A program made the position numbers and the translations under genes. Below the pieces are notes generated by a model. The model did no database searches and was not told the origin of the DNA. It saw nothing but the letters and a program-made list of their open reading frames with translations. A DNA stretch of 64,000 nt, taken from assembly GCF_015841355.1 (NCBI RefSeq), contig NZ_CP064908.1:1674001-1738000 (forward strand). Reading direction: 5' to 3'. This document shows, in pieces, positions 35,940-44,777 of the stretch. The DNA comes from Synechococcus sp. CBW1107. GTDB lineage: Bacteria; Cyanobacteriota; Cyanobacteriia; PCC-6307; Cyanobiaceae. Positions within the stretch are counted from its first letter, which is position 1, and the number at the start of each line of letters is the position of its first letter.

Positions 35940-37232
35940 GTGAGCAACGCGGGCGTGGACAAGCTGCAGAGCCTTCGGGGCATGGTCGATCTGCTTCCGG
36001 AGCAGATGCCGCTGTGGCAGCACGTGGAAGCCCTGGCCCGCTCGCAGTTCCAGCGGGCTGGTCTGAGGGAGATCCGCACGCCGTTGCTGGAGGTCACCGA
36101 GCTGTTTGCCCGCGGCATCGGCGAAGCCACCGATGTGGTGGGCAAGGAGATGTACACCTTCCAGGACCGTGGGGAGCGCAGCTGCACCCTGCGGCCCGAG
36201 GGCACCGCCTCGGTGGTGCGCGCCGCCCTGCAGCATGGCCTGCTCAGCCAGGGGCCCCAGCGCCTCTGGTACACGGGGCCGATGTTCCGCTACGAGCGTC
36301 CCCAGGCCGGGCGGCAGCGCCAGTTCCACCAGGTGGGGATCGAGTTTCTGGGATTTGCCGACCCCCGCAGCGATGCCGAAGCGATCGCGATCGCCTGGGA
36401 CCTGCTCAGCGAGCTTGGGGTCGGCGGCCTGGCGCTGGAGCTCAATTCCCTCGGCGATCCCGCCGACCGTGCCGCCTACCGCACGGCCTTGGTCGCCTGG
36501 CTGGAGGAGCGCCGCGAGCTGCTCGATGCGGAATCCAGGGAGCGGATCAGCACCAATCCCCTGCGCATCCTCGACAGCAAGAACCCTGACACCCAGGCCG
36601 TGCTGGCTGAGGCACCGCTGCTGATCGACAGCCTGAGCGACGCCAGCCGTGAGCGCTTCGAGGCGGTGCGCCGCTGCCTTGAGGCGCTGGAGATTCCGTA
36701 CCAGCTCAGCCCCCGCCTGGTGCGGGGCCTCGACTACTACACCCACACGGCCTTCGAGATCACCAGCAGCCAGCTCGGGGCCCAGGGCACAGTCTGCGGC
36801 GGCGGTCGTTACGACGGCCTGATCGAGCAACTGGGCGGTGCTCCCACGGCGGCGATCGGCTGGGCGATCGGCCTCGAGCGGCTGGTGTTGCTGTGCGCCC
36901 AACGGGACGCGGCAGAGGGAGCGCTCCCTACGGTGCCGGTGCCGGATGTGTACGTGGTCAGCCGCGGCGAAGCGGCCGAACGCCAGGCGCTGGTGCTCTC
37001 CCGCCAGCTGCGCCAGGCCGGCCAGATGGTGGAGCTTGATCTCACCGGGTCCGCCTTCGGCAAGCAGCTCAAGCGGGCCGATCGCTGCGGGGCCCCCTGG
37101 GCTGTGGTGATCGGCGAGGGGGAAGCGGAGCAGGGGGTGGTGCTGCTCAAGGACCTGCGCCGCAGCGGTAGGACCCCCGAAGAGGAGCGACTGGGGCCGC
37201 AGGAGCTGCTAAGACGTCTTCTTTGCCAATGA
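35940..37232 (+). CDS. hisS: Histidyl-tRNA synthetase
   Basis: A 430-residue class II HisRS: motif 1 region RTPLLEV, motif 2 [21 protein letters not shown], the histidine-binding [12 protein letters not shown] and motif 3 [13 protein letters not shown], then the C-terminal anticodon domain (PDVYVVS to LKDL). GTG 35940 is the likely start. The sequence carries two overlapping copies of GCGATCGC at 36381-36394. A 20-bp perfect palindrome follows right after its stop codon and covers the start of ugd. Confidence 0.95.
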   Translation: MSNAGVDKLQSLRGMVDLLPEQMPLWQHVEALARSQFQRAGLREIRTPLLEVTELFARGIGEATDVVGKEMYTFQDRGERSCTLRPEGTASVVRAALQHGLLSQGPQRLWYTGPMFRYERPQAGRQRQFHQVGIEFLGFADPRSDAEAIAIAWDLLSELGVGGLALELNSLGDPADRAAYRTALVAWLEERRELLDAESRERISTNPLRILDSKNPDTQAVLAEAPLLIDSLSDASRERFEAVRRCLEALEIPYQLSPRLVRGLDYYTHTAFEITSSQLGAQGTVCGGGRYDGLIEQLGGAPTAAIGWAIGLERLVLLCAQRDAAEGALPTVPVPDVYVVSRGEAAERQALVLSRQLRQAGQMVELDLTGSAFGKQLKRADRCGAPWAVVIGEGEAEQGVVLLKDLRRSGRTPEEERLGPQELLRRLLCQ

Positions 37233-37252
37233 GCATGAGAAGCTTCTCATGC
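37233..37252. promoter_or_regulatory. 20-bp perfect palindrome over the ugd start codon
   Basis: GCATGAGAAG followed directly by CTTCTCATGC. The ATG of ugd (37249) lies within the right arm. No T-run follows, so it is not a terminator. It could be an operator or an mRNA hairpin that limits initiation. Confidence 0.55.
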
Positions 37253-38685
37253 CTGAGTCCCTTCCCTGTCATCGCCCTGTGAAGACTGTTCAGACCATCT
37301 GCTGCATCGGCGCGGGTTATGTGGGTGGACCCACCATGGCGGTGATTGCCGACCGCTGCCCTCACATCCAGGTCACTCTCGTCGATCTCAATGCCGAGCG
37401 AATTGCCGCCTGGAATGATGCTGATCTGAGCAGGCTTCCCGTCTACGAGCCAGGCCTGGCGGATGTGGTGGCCCGATGCCGAGGTCGCAATCTGCATTTC
37501 ACCACCGAGGTGGATGGGGCGATTGCAGCGGCCGATATGATCTTCCTCTCGGTGAATACTCCCACGAAGAGAAAGGGCCTCGGGGCCGGGCAGGCGTCCG
37601 ATCTGCGCTGGATCGAGGCCTCGGCCCGCCAGGTGGCCGCCCAGGCCCGAGGGCACACGATCGTTGTGGAGAAGAGCACCCTGCCGGTGCGCACCGCCGA
37701 AACGATTCAGGTCATCCTTTCCGCGGCTCAGGATGGCTCCGAAGGAGCAGCCAAAACATTTTCTGTGCTCTCCAATCCTGAGTTTCTGGCGGAAGGAACA
37801 GCCATCTCCGACCTGGAAAATCCCGACCGTGTGTTGATTGGTGGTGATGATCCGAACTCCATCGATATCCTGGCAGAGATTTACTCCCATTGGGTCAGCC
37901 CTGAGCGGATTCTGCGCACCAATCTCTGGAGCAGTGAACTCTCCAAGCTCACGGCCAATGCCTTTCTGGCCCAGAGGATTTCCTCGATCAATGCCATTGG
38001 TGCCCTCTGTGAGGCCACCGGCGCCGATGTCAAGGAGGTGGCCCGGGCCATAGGTGCTGATTCTCGCCTGGGCCCGAAATTTCTCTCTGCCGGTCCGGGT
38101 TTTGGTGGCAGTTGCTTTCGCAAGGACATCCTCAATCTGGTGTATCTCTGCCGTCACTACGGCTTGGAGCAGGCGGCCCAGTACTGGGAGCAGGTGGTGG
38201 ATCTCAACAGCTGGCAGCAGCAGCGCATTGCCCGGCTGGTGGTGAGTCGCCTGTTCGGCACCATTAGCGGCAAGCGCCTGGCGGTGCTGGGGTTCGCCTT
38301 CAAGGCCGACACCAATGACACCCGCGAATCACCAGCGATCAGCATCTGCCGCGATCTGCTCGAAGAGGGTGCGCACCTGGCGATTCATGACCCGAAGGTA
38401 GGACCCGACCAGATCGCCAGGGACCTTGGCCATGGGCCCTCAGCTCCCGGCCTAGGCTTGGCTGACGAGGGCAGCTGGCAGCCTGCGTCCGGGGTGCTGG
38501 ACGCCGTGGAGGGTGCCGACGCGGTGATCGTGCTCACGGAATGGCGCCACTTTGCTGAACTCGACTGGCCTGCAATCTCTGAACGCATGCGCCGACCTGC
38601 CTGGCTGTTCGATGTGCGCGGGGTGACCGATTCTGAGGCTGCCCAGGCGGCTGGTCTTAGGGTCTGGCTTGTGGGAGAAGGCTGA
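37249..38685 (+). CDS. ugd: UDP-glucose 6-dehydrogenase
   Basis: A 478-residue UGD resembling the longer animal/plant-type enzymes. It has the Rossmann motif [12 protein letters not shown], the active-site Cys in [14 protein letters not shown], and the second nucleotide-binding region [20 protein letters not shown]. It oxidises UDP-glucose to UDP-glucuronate with two NAD+. It precedes uxs by four bases and then an epimerase, an operon that makes UDP-xylose and probably UDP-galacturonate. Codon use is less GC-rich at third positions than in the neighbouring hisS, so transfer is possible. The start codon is inside a palindrome. Confidence 0.92.
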   Translation: MPESLPCHRPVKTVQTICCIGAGYVGGPTMAVIADRCPHIQVTLVDLNAERIAAWNDADLSRLPVYEPGLADVVARCRGRNLHFTTEVDGAIAAADMIFLSVNTPTKRKGLGAGQASDLRWIEASARQVAAQARGHTIVVEKSTLPVRTAETIQVILSAAQDGSEGAAKTFSVLSNPEFLAEGTAISDLENPDRVLIGGDDPNSIDILAEIYSHWVSPERILRTNLWSSELSKLTANAFLAQRISSINAIGALCEATGADVKEVARAIGADSRLGPKFLSAGPGFGGSCFRKDILNLVYLCRHYGLEQAAQYWEQVVDLNSWQQQRIARLVVSRLFGTISGKRLAVLGFAFKADTNDTRESPAISICRDLLEEGAHLAIHDPKVGPDQIARDLGHGPSAPGLGLADEGSWQPASGVLDAVEGADAVIVLTEWRHFAELDWPAISERMRRPAWLFDVRGVTDSEAAQAAGLRVWLVGEG

Positions 38686-38689
38686 ATCC

Positions 38690-39643
38690 ATGACTCCATC
38701 CCCTCTTCGTCATCTCGTCACTGGCGGTGCCGGCTTCGTGGGCTCCACCCTCGTCGACCGGCTGATGGAGGCGGGCGAGGAGGTGATCTGCCTTGACAAC
38801 TACTACACCGGAAGCAAAGCCAATGTGGCCCGCTGGATCGGCCATCCCCATTTTGAGCTGATTCGCCACGACGTCACCGAGCCGATCCGTCTGGAGGTCG
38901 ATCGGATCTGGCATCTGGCCTGTCCGGCTTCACCGAGGCACTACCAGTCGAATCCGATCAAGACAGCGAAAACGAGCTTTCTCGGGACTTACAACATGCT
39001 GGGCATGGCCAGGCGGGTGGGCGCACGGCTGCTGTTGGCCAGCACCAGTGAAGTGTATGGTGATCCAGAGGTTCATCCCCAGCCTGAGAGTTATCGAGGG
39101 AGTGTCAATCCCATCGGGATTCGCTCTTGCTACGATGAGGGCAAGCGCATTGCCGAAGCCCTCTGCTTCGATTACATGCGCATGCATGGCACGGAGATCC
39201 GTGTGGCCAGGATCTTCAACACCTACGGTCCGCGCATGTTCCCCGATGATGGGCGTGTGGTGAGTAACTTCATCGTTCAGGCTCTGCGCGGACAGCCTTT
39301 GACCCTCTACGGCGATGGCAGTCAGACTCGTAGTTTCTGCTATGTGGATGATCTGGTGGAGGGTCTCATCCGGCTGATGAACGGCAACCACACCGGCCCG
39401 ATCAATATCGGCAACCCCGGTGAATTCACGATCCGGCAACTGGCGGAGCTGGTGCTGCAACGCATCAATCCTGAGTTGCCGCTCACTTACCTGCCGCTGC
39501 CGCAGGATGACCCCCTTCAGCGCCAACCCGTGATTGATCTTGCCCGCGCTGAACTGGGCTGGGAACCGCAGGTGTCCCTTGAGGATGGCCTCGGCCCCAC
39601 GATTGCCCATTTCCGCTCCGTGCTGGGCCTTGAGAAGCCATGA
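38690..39643 (+). CDS. UDP-glucuronate decarboxylase (UDP-xylose synthase)
   Basis: A 317-residue extended SDR of the UXS family: TGGAGFVGS (NAD loop), LDNYYTGSK, the catalytic S-S-T and Tyr-x3-Lys in [12 protein letters not shown], and the family hallmark [16 protein letters not shown]. It converts UDP-glucuronate to UDP-xylose and CO2. ATG 38690 was chosen. It overlaps the next epimerase gene by four bases. Product probably feeds capsular or lipopolysaccharide glycans. Confidence 0.93.
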   Translation: MTPSPLRHLVTGGAGFVGSTLVDRLMEAGEEVICLDNYYTGSKANVARWIGHPHFELIRHDVTEPIRLEVDRIWHLACPASPRHYQSNPIKTAKTSFLGTYNMLGMARRVGARLLLASTSEVYGDPEVHPQPESYRGSVNPIGIRSCYDEGKRIAEALCFDYMRMHGTEIRVARIFNTYGPRMFPDDGRVVSNFIVQALRGQPLTLYGDGSQTRSFCYVDDLVEGLIRLMNGNHTGPINIGNPGEFTIRQLAELVLQRINPELPLTYLPLPQDDPLQRQPVIDLARAELGWEPQVSLEDGLGPTIAHFRSVLGLEKP

Positions 39644-40665
39644 CGGTGCTGGTCACCGGAGCGGCAGGCTTCGTCGGAGCTGCGGTCACCGAGGTGCTGT
39701 TGCGGCGTGGCGACAGCGTGGTTGGTCTCGACAATCTCAACGACTACTACGATCCGGCCCTGAAGCGAGCCCGGCTGAGCCGTTTGCAGCGCCTGCCGGT
39801 CTCAGATCAGGGGAGTGGTTTCCGCTTCCGTGAACTGACCCTTGAGGACGGATCCGCTCTGGCGGAGCTCTTCGCGACCGAGCGCCCCCGCGCGGTGATC
39901 CACCTCGCCGCCCAGGCGGGGGTTCGCTATTCGATCGAGAACCCTTCGGCTTACATCCAGAGCAACCTGGTGGGTTTCGGGAACATCCTCGAGGGCTGCC
40001 GCCACCACGGAGTTGAGCACCTGGTGTATGCCTCCAGCAGCTCGGTGTATGGCGGCAACCGGCGGATGCCTTTTTCTGAGCAGCATCCGGTGAACCATCC
40101 GGTGAGCTTGTACGCGGCCACCAAGAAGGCCAATGAACTGATGGCCCACACCTACAGCCACCTCTACGGGCTGCCGGCCACGGGTCTGCGCTTCTTCACC
40201 GTCTATGGCCCCTGGGGTCGTCCGGATATGGCGCCGATGCTCTTTGCCAAGGCGATCCTCGCGGGAGAACCGATCCGGGTGTTCAACCATGGCCGCATGC
40301 TGCGTGACTTCACCTACATCGATGACATCGTCGAGGGGGTGATCCGCTGCCTCGACAAGCCCGCCACCCCGGATCCTTCCTTCGATCCGCTGGATCCCAA
40401 CCCCGCCACGGCGGCGGCTCCGCACCGGTTGTTCAACATCGGCAACAGCCAGCCCACTCCCCTGCTGCGTTTCATCGAAGTGCTCGAAGACGCTCTCGGT
40501 GTGAAAGCCATCCCTCAGTTCGAGCCGATGCAACCCGGCGATGTGGCTGCCACCGCCGCGGACACGTCAGCCCTGGAGGCCTGGGTGGGCTTCGCGCCCC
40601 ACACCCCGCTGGAGGTGGGGATCGGCCATTTCGCCCGCTGGTATCGCGAGTATCACGGGGTCTGA
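39640..40665 (+). CDS. NAD-dependent epimerase, probable UDP-glucuronate 4-epimerase
   Basis: A 341-residue extended [48 protein letters not shown] (Tyr-x3-Lys) and [13 protein letters not shown]. The DNLNDYYD and GPWGRPDMA motifs are typical of UDP-glucuronate 4-epimerases, which make UDP-galacturonate. It starts with an ATGA overlap on uxs and is the last gene of the cassette; a hairpin shared with the convergent psb operon follows. Branching of UDP-glucuronate into two sugars in one operon suggests an acidic or xylose-rich surface polysaccharide. Confidence 0.88.
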   Translation: MTVLVTGAAGFVGAAVTEVLLRRGDSVVGLDNLNDYYDPALKRARLSRLQRLPVSDQGSGFRFRELTLEDGSALAELFATERPRAVIHLAAQAGVRYSIENPSAYIQSNLVGFGNILEGCRHHGVEHLVYASSSSVYGGNRRMPFSEQHPVNHPVSLYAATKKANELMAHTYSHLYGLPATGLRFFTVYGPWGRPDMAPMLFAKAILAGEPIRVFNHGRMLRDFTYIDDIVEGVIRCLDKPATPDPSFDPLDPNPATAAAPHRLFNIGNSQPTPLLRFIEVLEDALGVKAIPQFEPMQPGDVAATAADTSALEAWVGFAPHTPLEVGIGHFARWYREYHGV

Positions 40666-40678
40666 GTTCATCGCCATC

Positions 40679-40704
40679 AAAAAAAGGGGCCCGATCGGGG
40701 CCCC
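40679..40704 (-). terminator. Rho-independent terminator of the psbEFLJ operon
   Basis: Read on the minus strand: stem GGGGCCC / GGGCCCC around a 5-base loop, followed by seven T (A-run at 40679-40685 on the plus strand). It lies 25 bases beyond psbJ. The hairpin may also stop plus-strand transcription from the epimerase gene, but the T-run is on the psb side. Confidence 0.8.
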
Positions 40705-40729
40705 TGATCGTTGGTGTTGAGGCTCAGGC

Positions 40730-40930
40730 TCAGGCTGAACCGACGCCGACGTAGGAGCCGTAAAAGAACAGGCCCACCACGAAGATGACGGCAATGCCGC
40801 CGGCCGTGGCCACGAGCCAGAGGGGCAGAACCCCTTCGGTCCAGCGGCTCTTCCAGGCCACGGCCGGACGGCCATCGGGAAGGCGGTCGGGAAGTCGACC
40901 GTCAGGTAAACCAGATTTCTTGCCGCTCAT
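40730..40930 (-). CDS. psbJ: Photosystem II reaction centre protein J
   Basis: A 66-residue PsbJ: polar N-terminus ([20 protein letters not shown]), then one membrane helix (about 37-57) ending [14 protein letters not shown]. It is a low-molecular-mass subunit near cytochrome b559 that affects plastoquinone exchange. Last gene of the psbE-F-L-J operon, with psbL 15 bases upstream. Confidence 0.97.
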   Translation of the reverse strand: MSGKKSGLPDGRLPDRLPDGRPAVAWKSRWTEGVLPLWLVATAGGIAVIFVVGLFFYGSYVGVGSA

Positions 40931-40945
40931 GGCTGTGTCTCCCGA

Positions 40946-41065
40946 TCAGTTGAAGAAATAGCTGGTGAACAGCACACCGATGACGAACACGAACAGCAGC
41001 CCCAGGTAGAGGCTGGTGCGGTTCAGTTCGACGGGCAGGTTGTTCGGGTTGGGATTGCGCTGCAT
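40946..41065 (-). CDS. psbL: Photosystem II reaction centre protein L
   Basis: A 39-residue protein [18 protein letters not shown] followed by one hydrophobic helix ending YFFN, the canonical PsbL. It is needed for PSII dimer stability and Q_A function. It is too short for standard gene calling but fits exactly between psbF and psbJ. Confidence 0.97.
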   Translation of the reverse strand: MQRNPNPNNLPVELNRTSLYLGLLFVFVIGVLFTSYFFN

Positions 41066-41073
41066 GGCGGTGT

Positions 41074-41208
41074 TCAGCGGCGGACGAACTGCATGGCCGC
41101 CAGGGCACCCAGGAAAAAGACCGTGGGGATCCCCAGCGCATGCAACGACAACCAGCGGACCGTGAAGATCGGATAGTTGCGGGGCGTGGTGCTCGGTGAC
41201 TGGGTCAT
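41074..41208 (-). CDS. psbF: Cytochrome b559 beta subunit
   Basis: A 44-residue protein with one membrane helix and the haem-ligand His in [12 protein letters not shown]. It pairs with PsbE to hold cytochrome b559 haem in photosystem II. It starts three bases after psbE ends, eight bases before psbL begins. N-terminus [19 protein letters not shown] is typical. Confidence 0.97.
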   Translation of the reverse strand: MTQSPSTTPRNYPIFTVRWLSLHALGIPTVFFLGALAAMQFVRR

Positions 41209-41211
41209 GGC

Positions 41212-41460
41212 TTATTGCAAGCGCAGGTCGAGCTGGCTCTTGCCTTCGTAGCGCTTGCTCACCACGGGTGCCTTGGCTTCTTGGGCCTGGAAGTAGGCGT
41301 CGGGGCGAGGCGTGCCGAAGGCGTCGTAAGCCAGACCGGTGGAGACGAACAGGAAGCCCGCCAGAAAGATCGCCGGCAGTGTGACGGCGTGGATCACCCA
41401 GTAACGGATGCTCGTAATAATCTCGAAGAACGGACGTTCTCCGGTGGAGCCGGCAGCCAT
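41212..41460 (-). CDS. psbE: Cytochrome b559 alpha subunit
   Basis: An 82-residue PsbE starting [21 protein letters not shown], with the haem-ligand His in [10 protein letters not shown] and a lumenal C-terminal half ([12 protein letters not shown]). ATG 41460 gives the usual length; an in-frame ATG 12 bases upstream also exists. First gene of the psbEFLJ operon; ycf48 is about 104 bases upstream on the same strand. Confidence 0.97.
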   Translation of the reverse strand: MAAGSTGERPFFEIITSIRYWVIHAVTLPAIFLAGFLFVSTGLAYDAFGTPRPDAYFQAQEAKAPVVSKRYEGKSQLDLRLQ

Positions 41461-41564
41461 AGCAGCGGGCAAATCAGCTGGTTGATCTTAGGGCTTGGCG
41501 GTCGGGCGGAACGTGCGCTCCAGCGGGTTGGTTACACAGGGATGCAAGTGGGACCGTCAGGGCC

Positions 41565-42560
41565 TCAGCCCACCCAGCGCAGCAGGCTGCCCCGCTCGCC
41601 CAGCAGGAAGCCCTTGTCATCGCCCTCGAAGACGATCCGGGTGAAGTTGGTGGGCTGGGAGCCCCCCAGGGGATCCCGTTGCCAGCTGGAGCCGCCGTCC
41701 TGACTCACCAGCAGGGTGCCGCTGCCGCCGCCGGCCCAGATGGCGCCCTTGGGATCCCAGGCCATGTCGAGGTAGCCATAGCCGTTGGTGATCGGGATCA
41801 CCGGCTTGCTCCAGGCCTCCACATCGGCAGCATCGGGGTTGAAGCGCAGCTGGGCGCCGCGGGTGACCATCCAGAGCTTGCCATCGGGCTGGAAGCCCAT
41901 GCTCTGCAGCCGTTGGCTGCTGATGCGCTGGTGGGGTTCCCAGGTGGCCTGGCCAGGCTCCCAGGTCGCGAAGAAGTTGCCCAGGCTCGAGACGCTCACA
42001 TAGCGGCCGTCGGGCGAACGCCGCAGGTCGCGCACGGCACCGGCGGCATCGCTCACCTCGGCCTGCCAGCTGCCGCCGCCGTCACTGGTGCGGTAAATGG
42101 CGCCAACGGTGGTGGCCAGCTCGGCCTTGCCGGGAGACAGGGCCGTGATCAGGTAAGGGTCGCCGGGCAGCTTGGTGTCGAGCAGCAGGCGCTCCCAGTT
42201 CTGACCCCCATCGGTGCTGTGCAGCAGCAGGCCGGGCTGGCCGGCGATCCAGCCCTCCTTGCCGGTGAAGTCGATGCTGAGCAGGCGGAAATTCTCGTCT
42301 TCAGGCAGGGCGAGGGAGCGCGGCTCCCAGCTGGCGCCGCCGTCTTCGGTTTCGAGGATCAGGCGGTTGCTGCCCACCAGGAAGCCGTGCCTGTCATCGG
42401 TGAACGCCAGGTCGAGGGGATTCGAGCGGGTGTCGAGGGCGACGGGCTGCCAGGGGCTGCTGGCGGCCACGGGCAGACCGGTGGTGACGCAGCCGCCGAG
42501 GCCGAAGGCCAGGCCCGCGGCCAGCACCAGGCCGAGAAGGGAAGAGAACAGGCGTTTCAC
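41565..42560 (-). CDS. ycf48: Photosystem II assembly factor Ycf48 (HCF136)
   Basis: A 331-residue lumenal/periplasmic lipoprotein: signal and lipobox LGLVLAAGLAFGLGGC (Cys about 24), then a seven-bladed propeller with repeated GxxG and W-x-P blade motifs (for example ILETEDGGASWEP and LLHSTDGGQNWE). It binds precursor D1 during PSII assembly. It is encoded just upstream of psbE and just after rubredoxin, the conserved cyanobacterial order. No anomalies. Confidence 0.95.
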   Translation of the reverse strand: MKRLFSSLLGLVLAAGLAFGLGGCVTTGLPVAASSPWQPVALDTRSNPLDLAFTDDRHGFLVGSNRLILETEDGGASWEPRSLALPEDENFRLLSIDFTGKEGWIAGQPGLLLHSTDGGQNWERLLLDTKLPGDPYLITALSPGKAELATTVGAIYRTSDGGGSWQAEVSDAAGAVRDLRRSPDGRYVSVSSLGNFFATWEPGQATWEPHQRISSQRLQSMGFQPDGKLWMVTRGAQLRFNPDAADVEAWSKPVIPITNGYGYLDMAWDPKGAIWAGGGSGTLLVSQDGGSSWQRDPLGGSQPTNFTRIVFEGDDKGFLLGERGSLLRWVG

Positions 42561-42565
42561 GGGAC

Positions 42566-42973
42566 TCAGCGGAGGGAATACAGAGAGAGGAAGAAGGCGA
42601 AGGCCAGGGCGAAGCCCCCGAAGATCAGCACGTTCTTCTGGCCGGGGGTGAGCTTGTTCACGCCGAGGCCGAAGTTGAGGTTCTCCTCGAAGCCACTGGG
42701 CTTGCTGCGCGGACCGATGTCGCGGAAGGCACCGACGCGGCTGCGGCAGACCGGGCAGCGAAAGCTGACCGGATCGAGCTCCGTGAAGGGAAGGCCCGGC
42801 GCGATGGCCAGCTTGCGGATGCCCTCCTCGGGGTCATAAACGAAGCCGCAGCTGCGGCACTCGTAGCGGTGGGTGTCGGGATCGCTCTCCACCACAGCCG
42901 CGGGCTCGCCTGGAGCCTCGCCGCTGGCCTGGTCCGGAGCTCGTTCCTCGTCGCCGTCGTGCCCGTTGACCAT
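42566..42973 (-). CDS. rubA: Membrane-anchored rubredoxin RubA
   Basis: A 135-residue protein with an acidic low-complexity N-terminus, the rubredoxin iron site ([15 protein letters not shown] and [10 protein letters not shown], four Cys), and a C-terminal membrane segment (about 112-132). Cyanobacterial RubA is required for photosystem I or II assembly. ATG 42973 is the plausible start. It precedes ycf48 by 5 bases and is divergent from ndhC. Confidence 0.94.
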   Translation of the reverse strand: MVNGHDGDEERAPDQASGEAPGEPAAVVESDPDTHRYECRSCGFVYDPEEGIRKLAIAPGLPFTELDPVSFRCPVCRSRVGAFRDIGPRSKPSGFEENLNFGLGVNKLTPGQKNVLIFGGFALAFAFFLSLYSLR

Positions 42974-43061
42974 GGCGCTGGCCCCACTGCCGTCAGATCG
43001 GACTCTATCCAGGCGTTCCCTGCCGACGGATGCCAGACTGCGCCCCAGGTTGGGCCCTTTC

Positions 43062-43424
43062 ATGTTCGTGCTTCCCGGCTACGACGCCTTTCTGGGCTTT
43101 CTGCTGATCGCGGCGGCCGTTCCCGTGCTGGCTCTGGTCACCAACAAGCTGGTAGCTCCCAAGTCGAGGGATGGGGAGCGTCGCCTCACCTACGAATCGG
43201 GGATGGAGCCGATCGGCGGTGCCTGGATCCAGTTCAACATTCGTTATTACATGTTCGCCCTGGTCTTCGTCATCTTCGACGTCGAGACCGTCTTCCTCTA
43301 TCCCTGGGCCGTGGCGTTCCATCGCCTGGGCCTGCTGGCCTTCATCGAAGCCCTCATCTTCATTTCGATCCTCGTGGTGGCCCTCGCCTACGCCTGGCGC
43401 AAGGGTGCCCTCGAGTGGAGCTGA
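43062..43424 (+). CDS. ndhC: NDH-1 subunit 3
   Basis: A 120-residue NDH-1 subunit 3 with three membrane helices and the conserved loop [20 protein letters not shown], whose Glu and Asp ([12 protein letters not shown]) are in the quinone/proton channel region of complex I. Start ATG 43062. First gene of ndhC-K-J, the usual cyanobacterial cluster. ndhK begins 34 bases downstream. Confidence 0.97.
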   Translation: MFVLPGYDAFLGFLLIAAAVPVLALVTNKLVAPKSRDGERRLTYESGMEPIGGAWIQFNIRYYMFALVFVIFDVETVFLYPWAVAFHRLGLLAFIEALIFISILVVALAYAWRKGALEWS

Positions 43425-43458
43425 TTCCCAGCCAACCGGAACCCCGACCAGCCGAACG

Positions 43459-44220
43459 ATGACCCTCACTCCGTCCAGTCCAGGAACCAGCGAGGCCCCC
43501 TCGATCGAGGCCCTGCGCGATCTGCGTGCCGCCACCTGCAATCCGGTGGGCGCCCCCACGGTCACCTCGGATCTTTCCGAGAACGTGATCCTCACCAGCC
43601 TCGACGACCTGCACAACTGGGCCCGGCTCAGCAGCCTCTGGCCCCTGCTCTACGGCACGGCCTGCTGCTTCATCGAGTTCGCGGCCCTGATCGGCTCCCG
43701 CTTCGACTTCGACCGTTTCGGCCTTGTGCCCCGCTCCAGCCCGCGCCAGGCGGATCTGCTGATCACGGCCGGCACCGTGACGATGAAGATGGCACCGGCT
43801 CTGGTGCGGCTCTATGAGCAGATGCCCGAGCCGAAGTATGTGATCGCCATGGGCGCCTGCACGATCACCGGCGGCATGTTCTCCGCCGACTCCACCACGG
43901 CTGTCCGCGGCGTCGACAAGTTGATCCCCGTGGACCTCTACATCCCGGGCTGCCCGCCTCGGCCGGAGGCCATCTTCGATGCGGTGATCAAGCTGCGCAA
44001 GAAGGTGGGCAACGAGGCCCTCGCCGAGCGGGGCAATCTGCAGCCCACCCACCGGTACCTCACCATCGAGCACGCCATGAAGCCCGTCGAGCCGATCGTG
44101 ACGGGTTCCTATCTGCGGGCGGAAACGCAGAAGGCCGCCTTCGCGGCAGGGGCCGGGCTTCCCCTGGCCACCCCGGAACCCGAAGCCCTCGAAGCCACAC
44201 CCTCTTCCAGCGATGCCTGA
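43459..44220 (+). CDS. ndhK: NDH-1 subunit K
   Basis: A 253-residue NuoB-type subunit with an N-terminal extension. The [4Fe-4S] N2 ligands appear in [10 protein letters not shown] (adjacent Cys), MGACTITGG and [10 protein letters not shown] variable, Ala/Pro-rich C-terminus of about 40 residues follows. The cluster passes electrons to plastoquinone. Start ATG 43459. Its stop overlaps the ndhJ start by eight bases (ATGCCTGA). Confidence 0.96.
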   Translation: MTLTPSSPGTSEAPSIEALRDLRAATCNPVGAPTVTSDLSENVILTSLDDLHNWARLSSLWPLLYGTACCFIEFAALIGSRFDFDRFGLVPRSSPRQADLLITAGTVTMKMAPALVRLYEQMPEPKYVIAMGACTITGGMFSADSTTAVRGVDKLIPVDLYIPGCPPRPEAIFDAVIKLRKKVGNEALAERGNLQPTHRYLTIEHAMKPVEPIVTGSYLRAETQKAAFAAGAGLPLATPEPEALEATPSSSDA

Positions 44221-44752
44221 TCCCACCCCCTCCACCGAGCTCAGCCCCGCTCCGGTCGGCGCGGTCAGCCAGTGGCTGACCGCCCAGGGCTTCGACCACC
44301 AGCCCCTGCCCGCCGACCACCTCGGCGTCGAGATCATCGGGGTGGAGCCGATGTTCCTGCCTGTGGTGGCCGCCGCCCTCAAGGCCTGGGGTTTCGATTA
44401 CCTGCAGTGCCAGGGCGGTTACGACGAAGGTCCTGGCGGACGTCTGGTCAGCTTCTATCACCTGGTGAAGCTGGCGGCGGCGCTGGAGCCGGGTTCATCT
44501 CCCGCTCAGCCCCCCGATGAGGTGCGCCTGAAGGTGTTCCTGGAGCGCAGTGGCGACCTGACCATTCCCACCCTCTACGGCCTGTTCCGGGGTGCCGACT
44601 GGCAGGAGCGGGAAACCTTCGACATGTTCGGCATCAGCTTCTCGGGCCATCCCCATCCCAAGCGCCTGCTGATGCCCGAGGACTGGAAGGGTTTCCCCCT
44701 GCGCAAGGACTACGTGCAGCCCGATTTCTACGAGATGCAGGACGCCTACTGA
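44213..44752 (+). CDS. ndhJ: NDH-1 subunit J
   Basis: A 179-residue NuoC-type subunit with the family signature [29 protein letters not shown] (read in parts, about 135-165) and the C-terminal LRKDY. It forms the peripheral arm near the quinone site of the NDH-1 complex, which supports cyclic electron flow and CO2 uptake. Last gene of ndhC-K-J. Confidence 0.97.
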   Translation: MPDPTPSTELSPAPVGAVSQWLTAQGFDHQPLPADHLGVEIIGVEPMFLPVVAAALKAWGFDYLQCQGGYDEGPGGRLVSFYHLVKLAAALEPGSSPAQPPDEVRLKVFLERSGDLTIPTLYGLFRGADWQERETFDMFGISFSGHPHPKRLLMPEDWKGFPLRKDYVQPDFYEMQDAY

Positions 44753-44777
44753 GCGGGGCATCCTGCGCCGTGGGTGC

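Noticed and set aside
37233-37252. Palindrome as terminator of hisS
   Set aside because: No T-run follows on either strand and it covers the next start codon.
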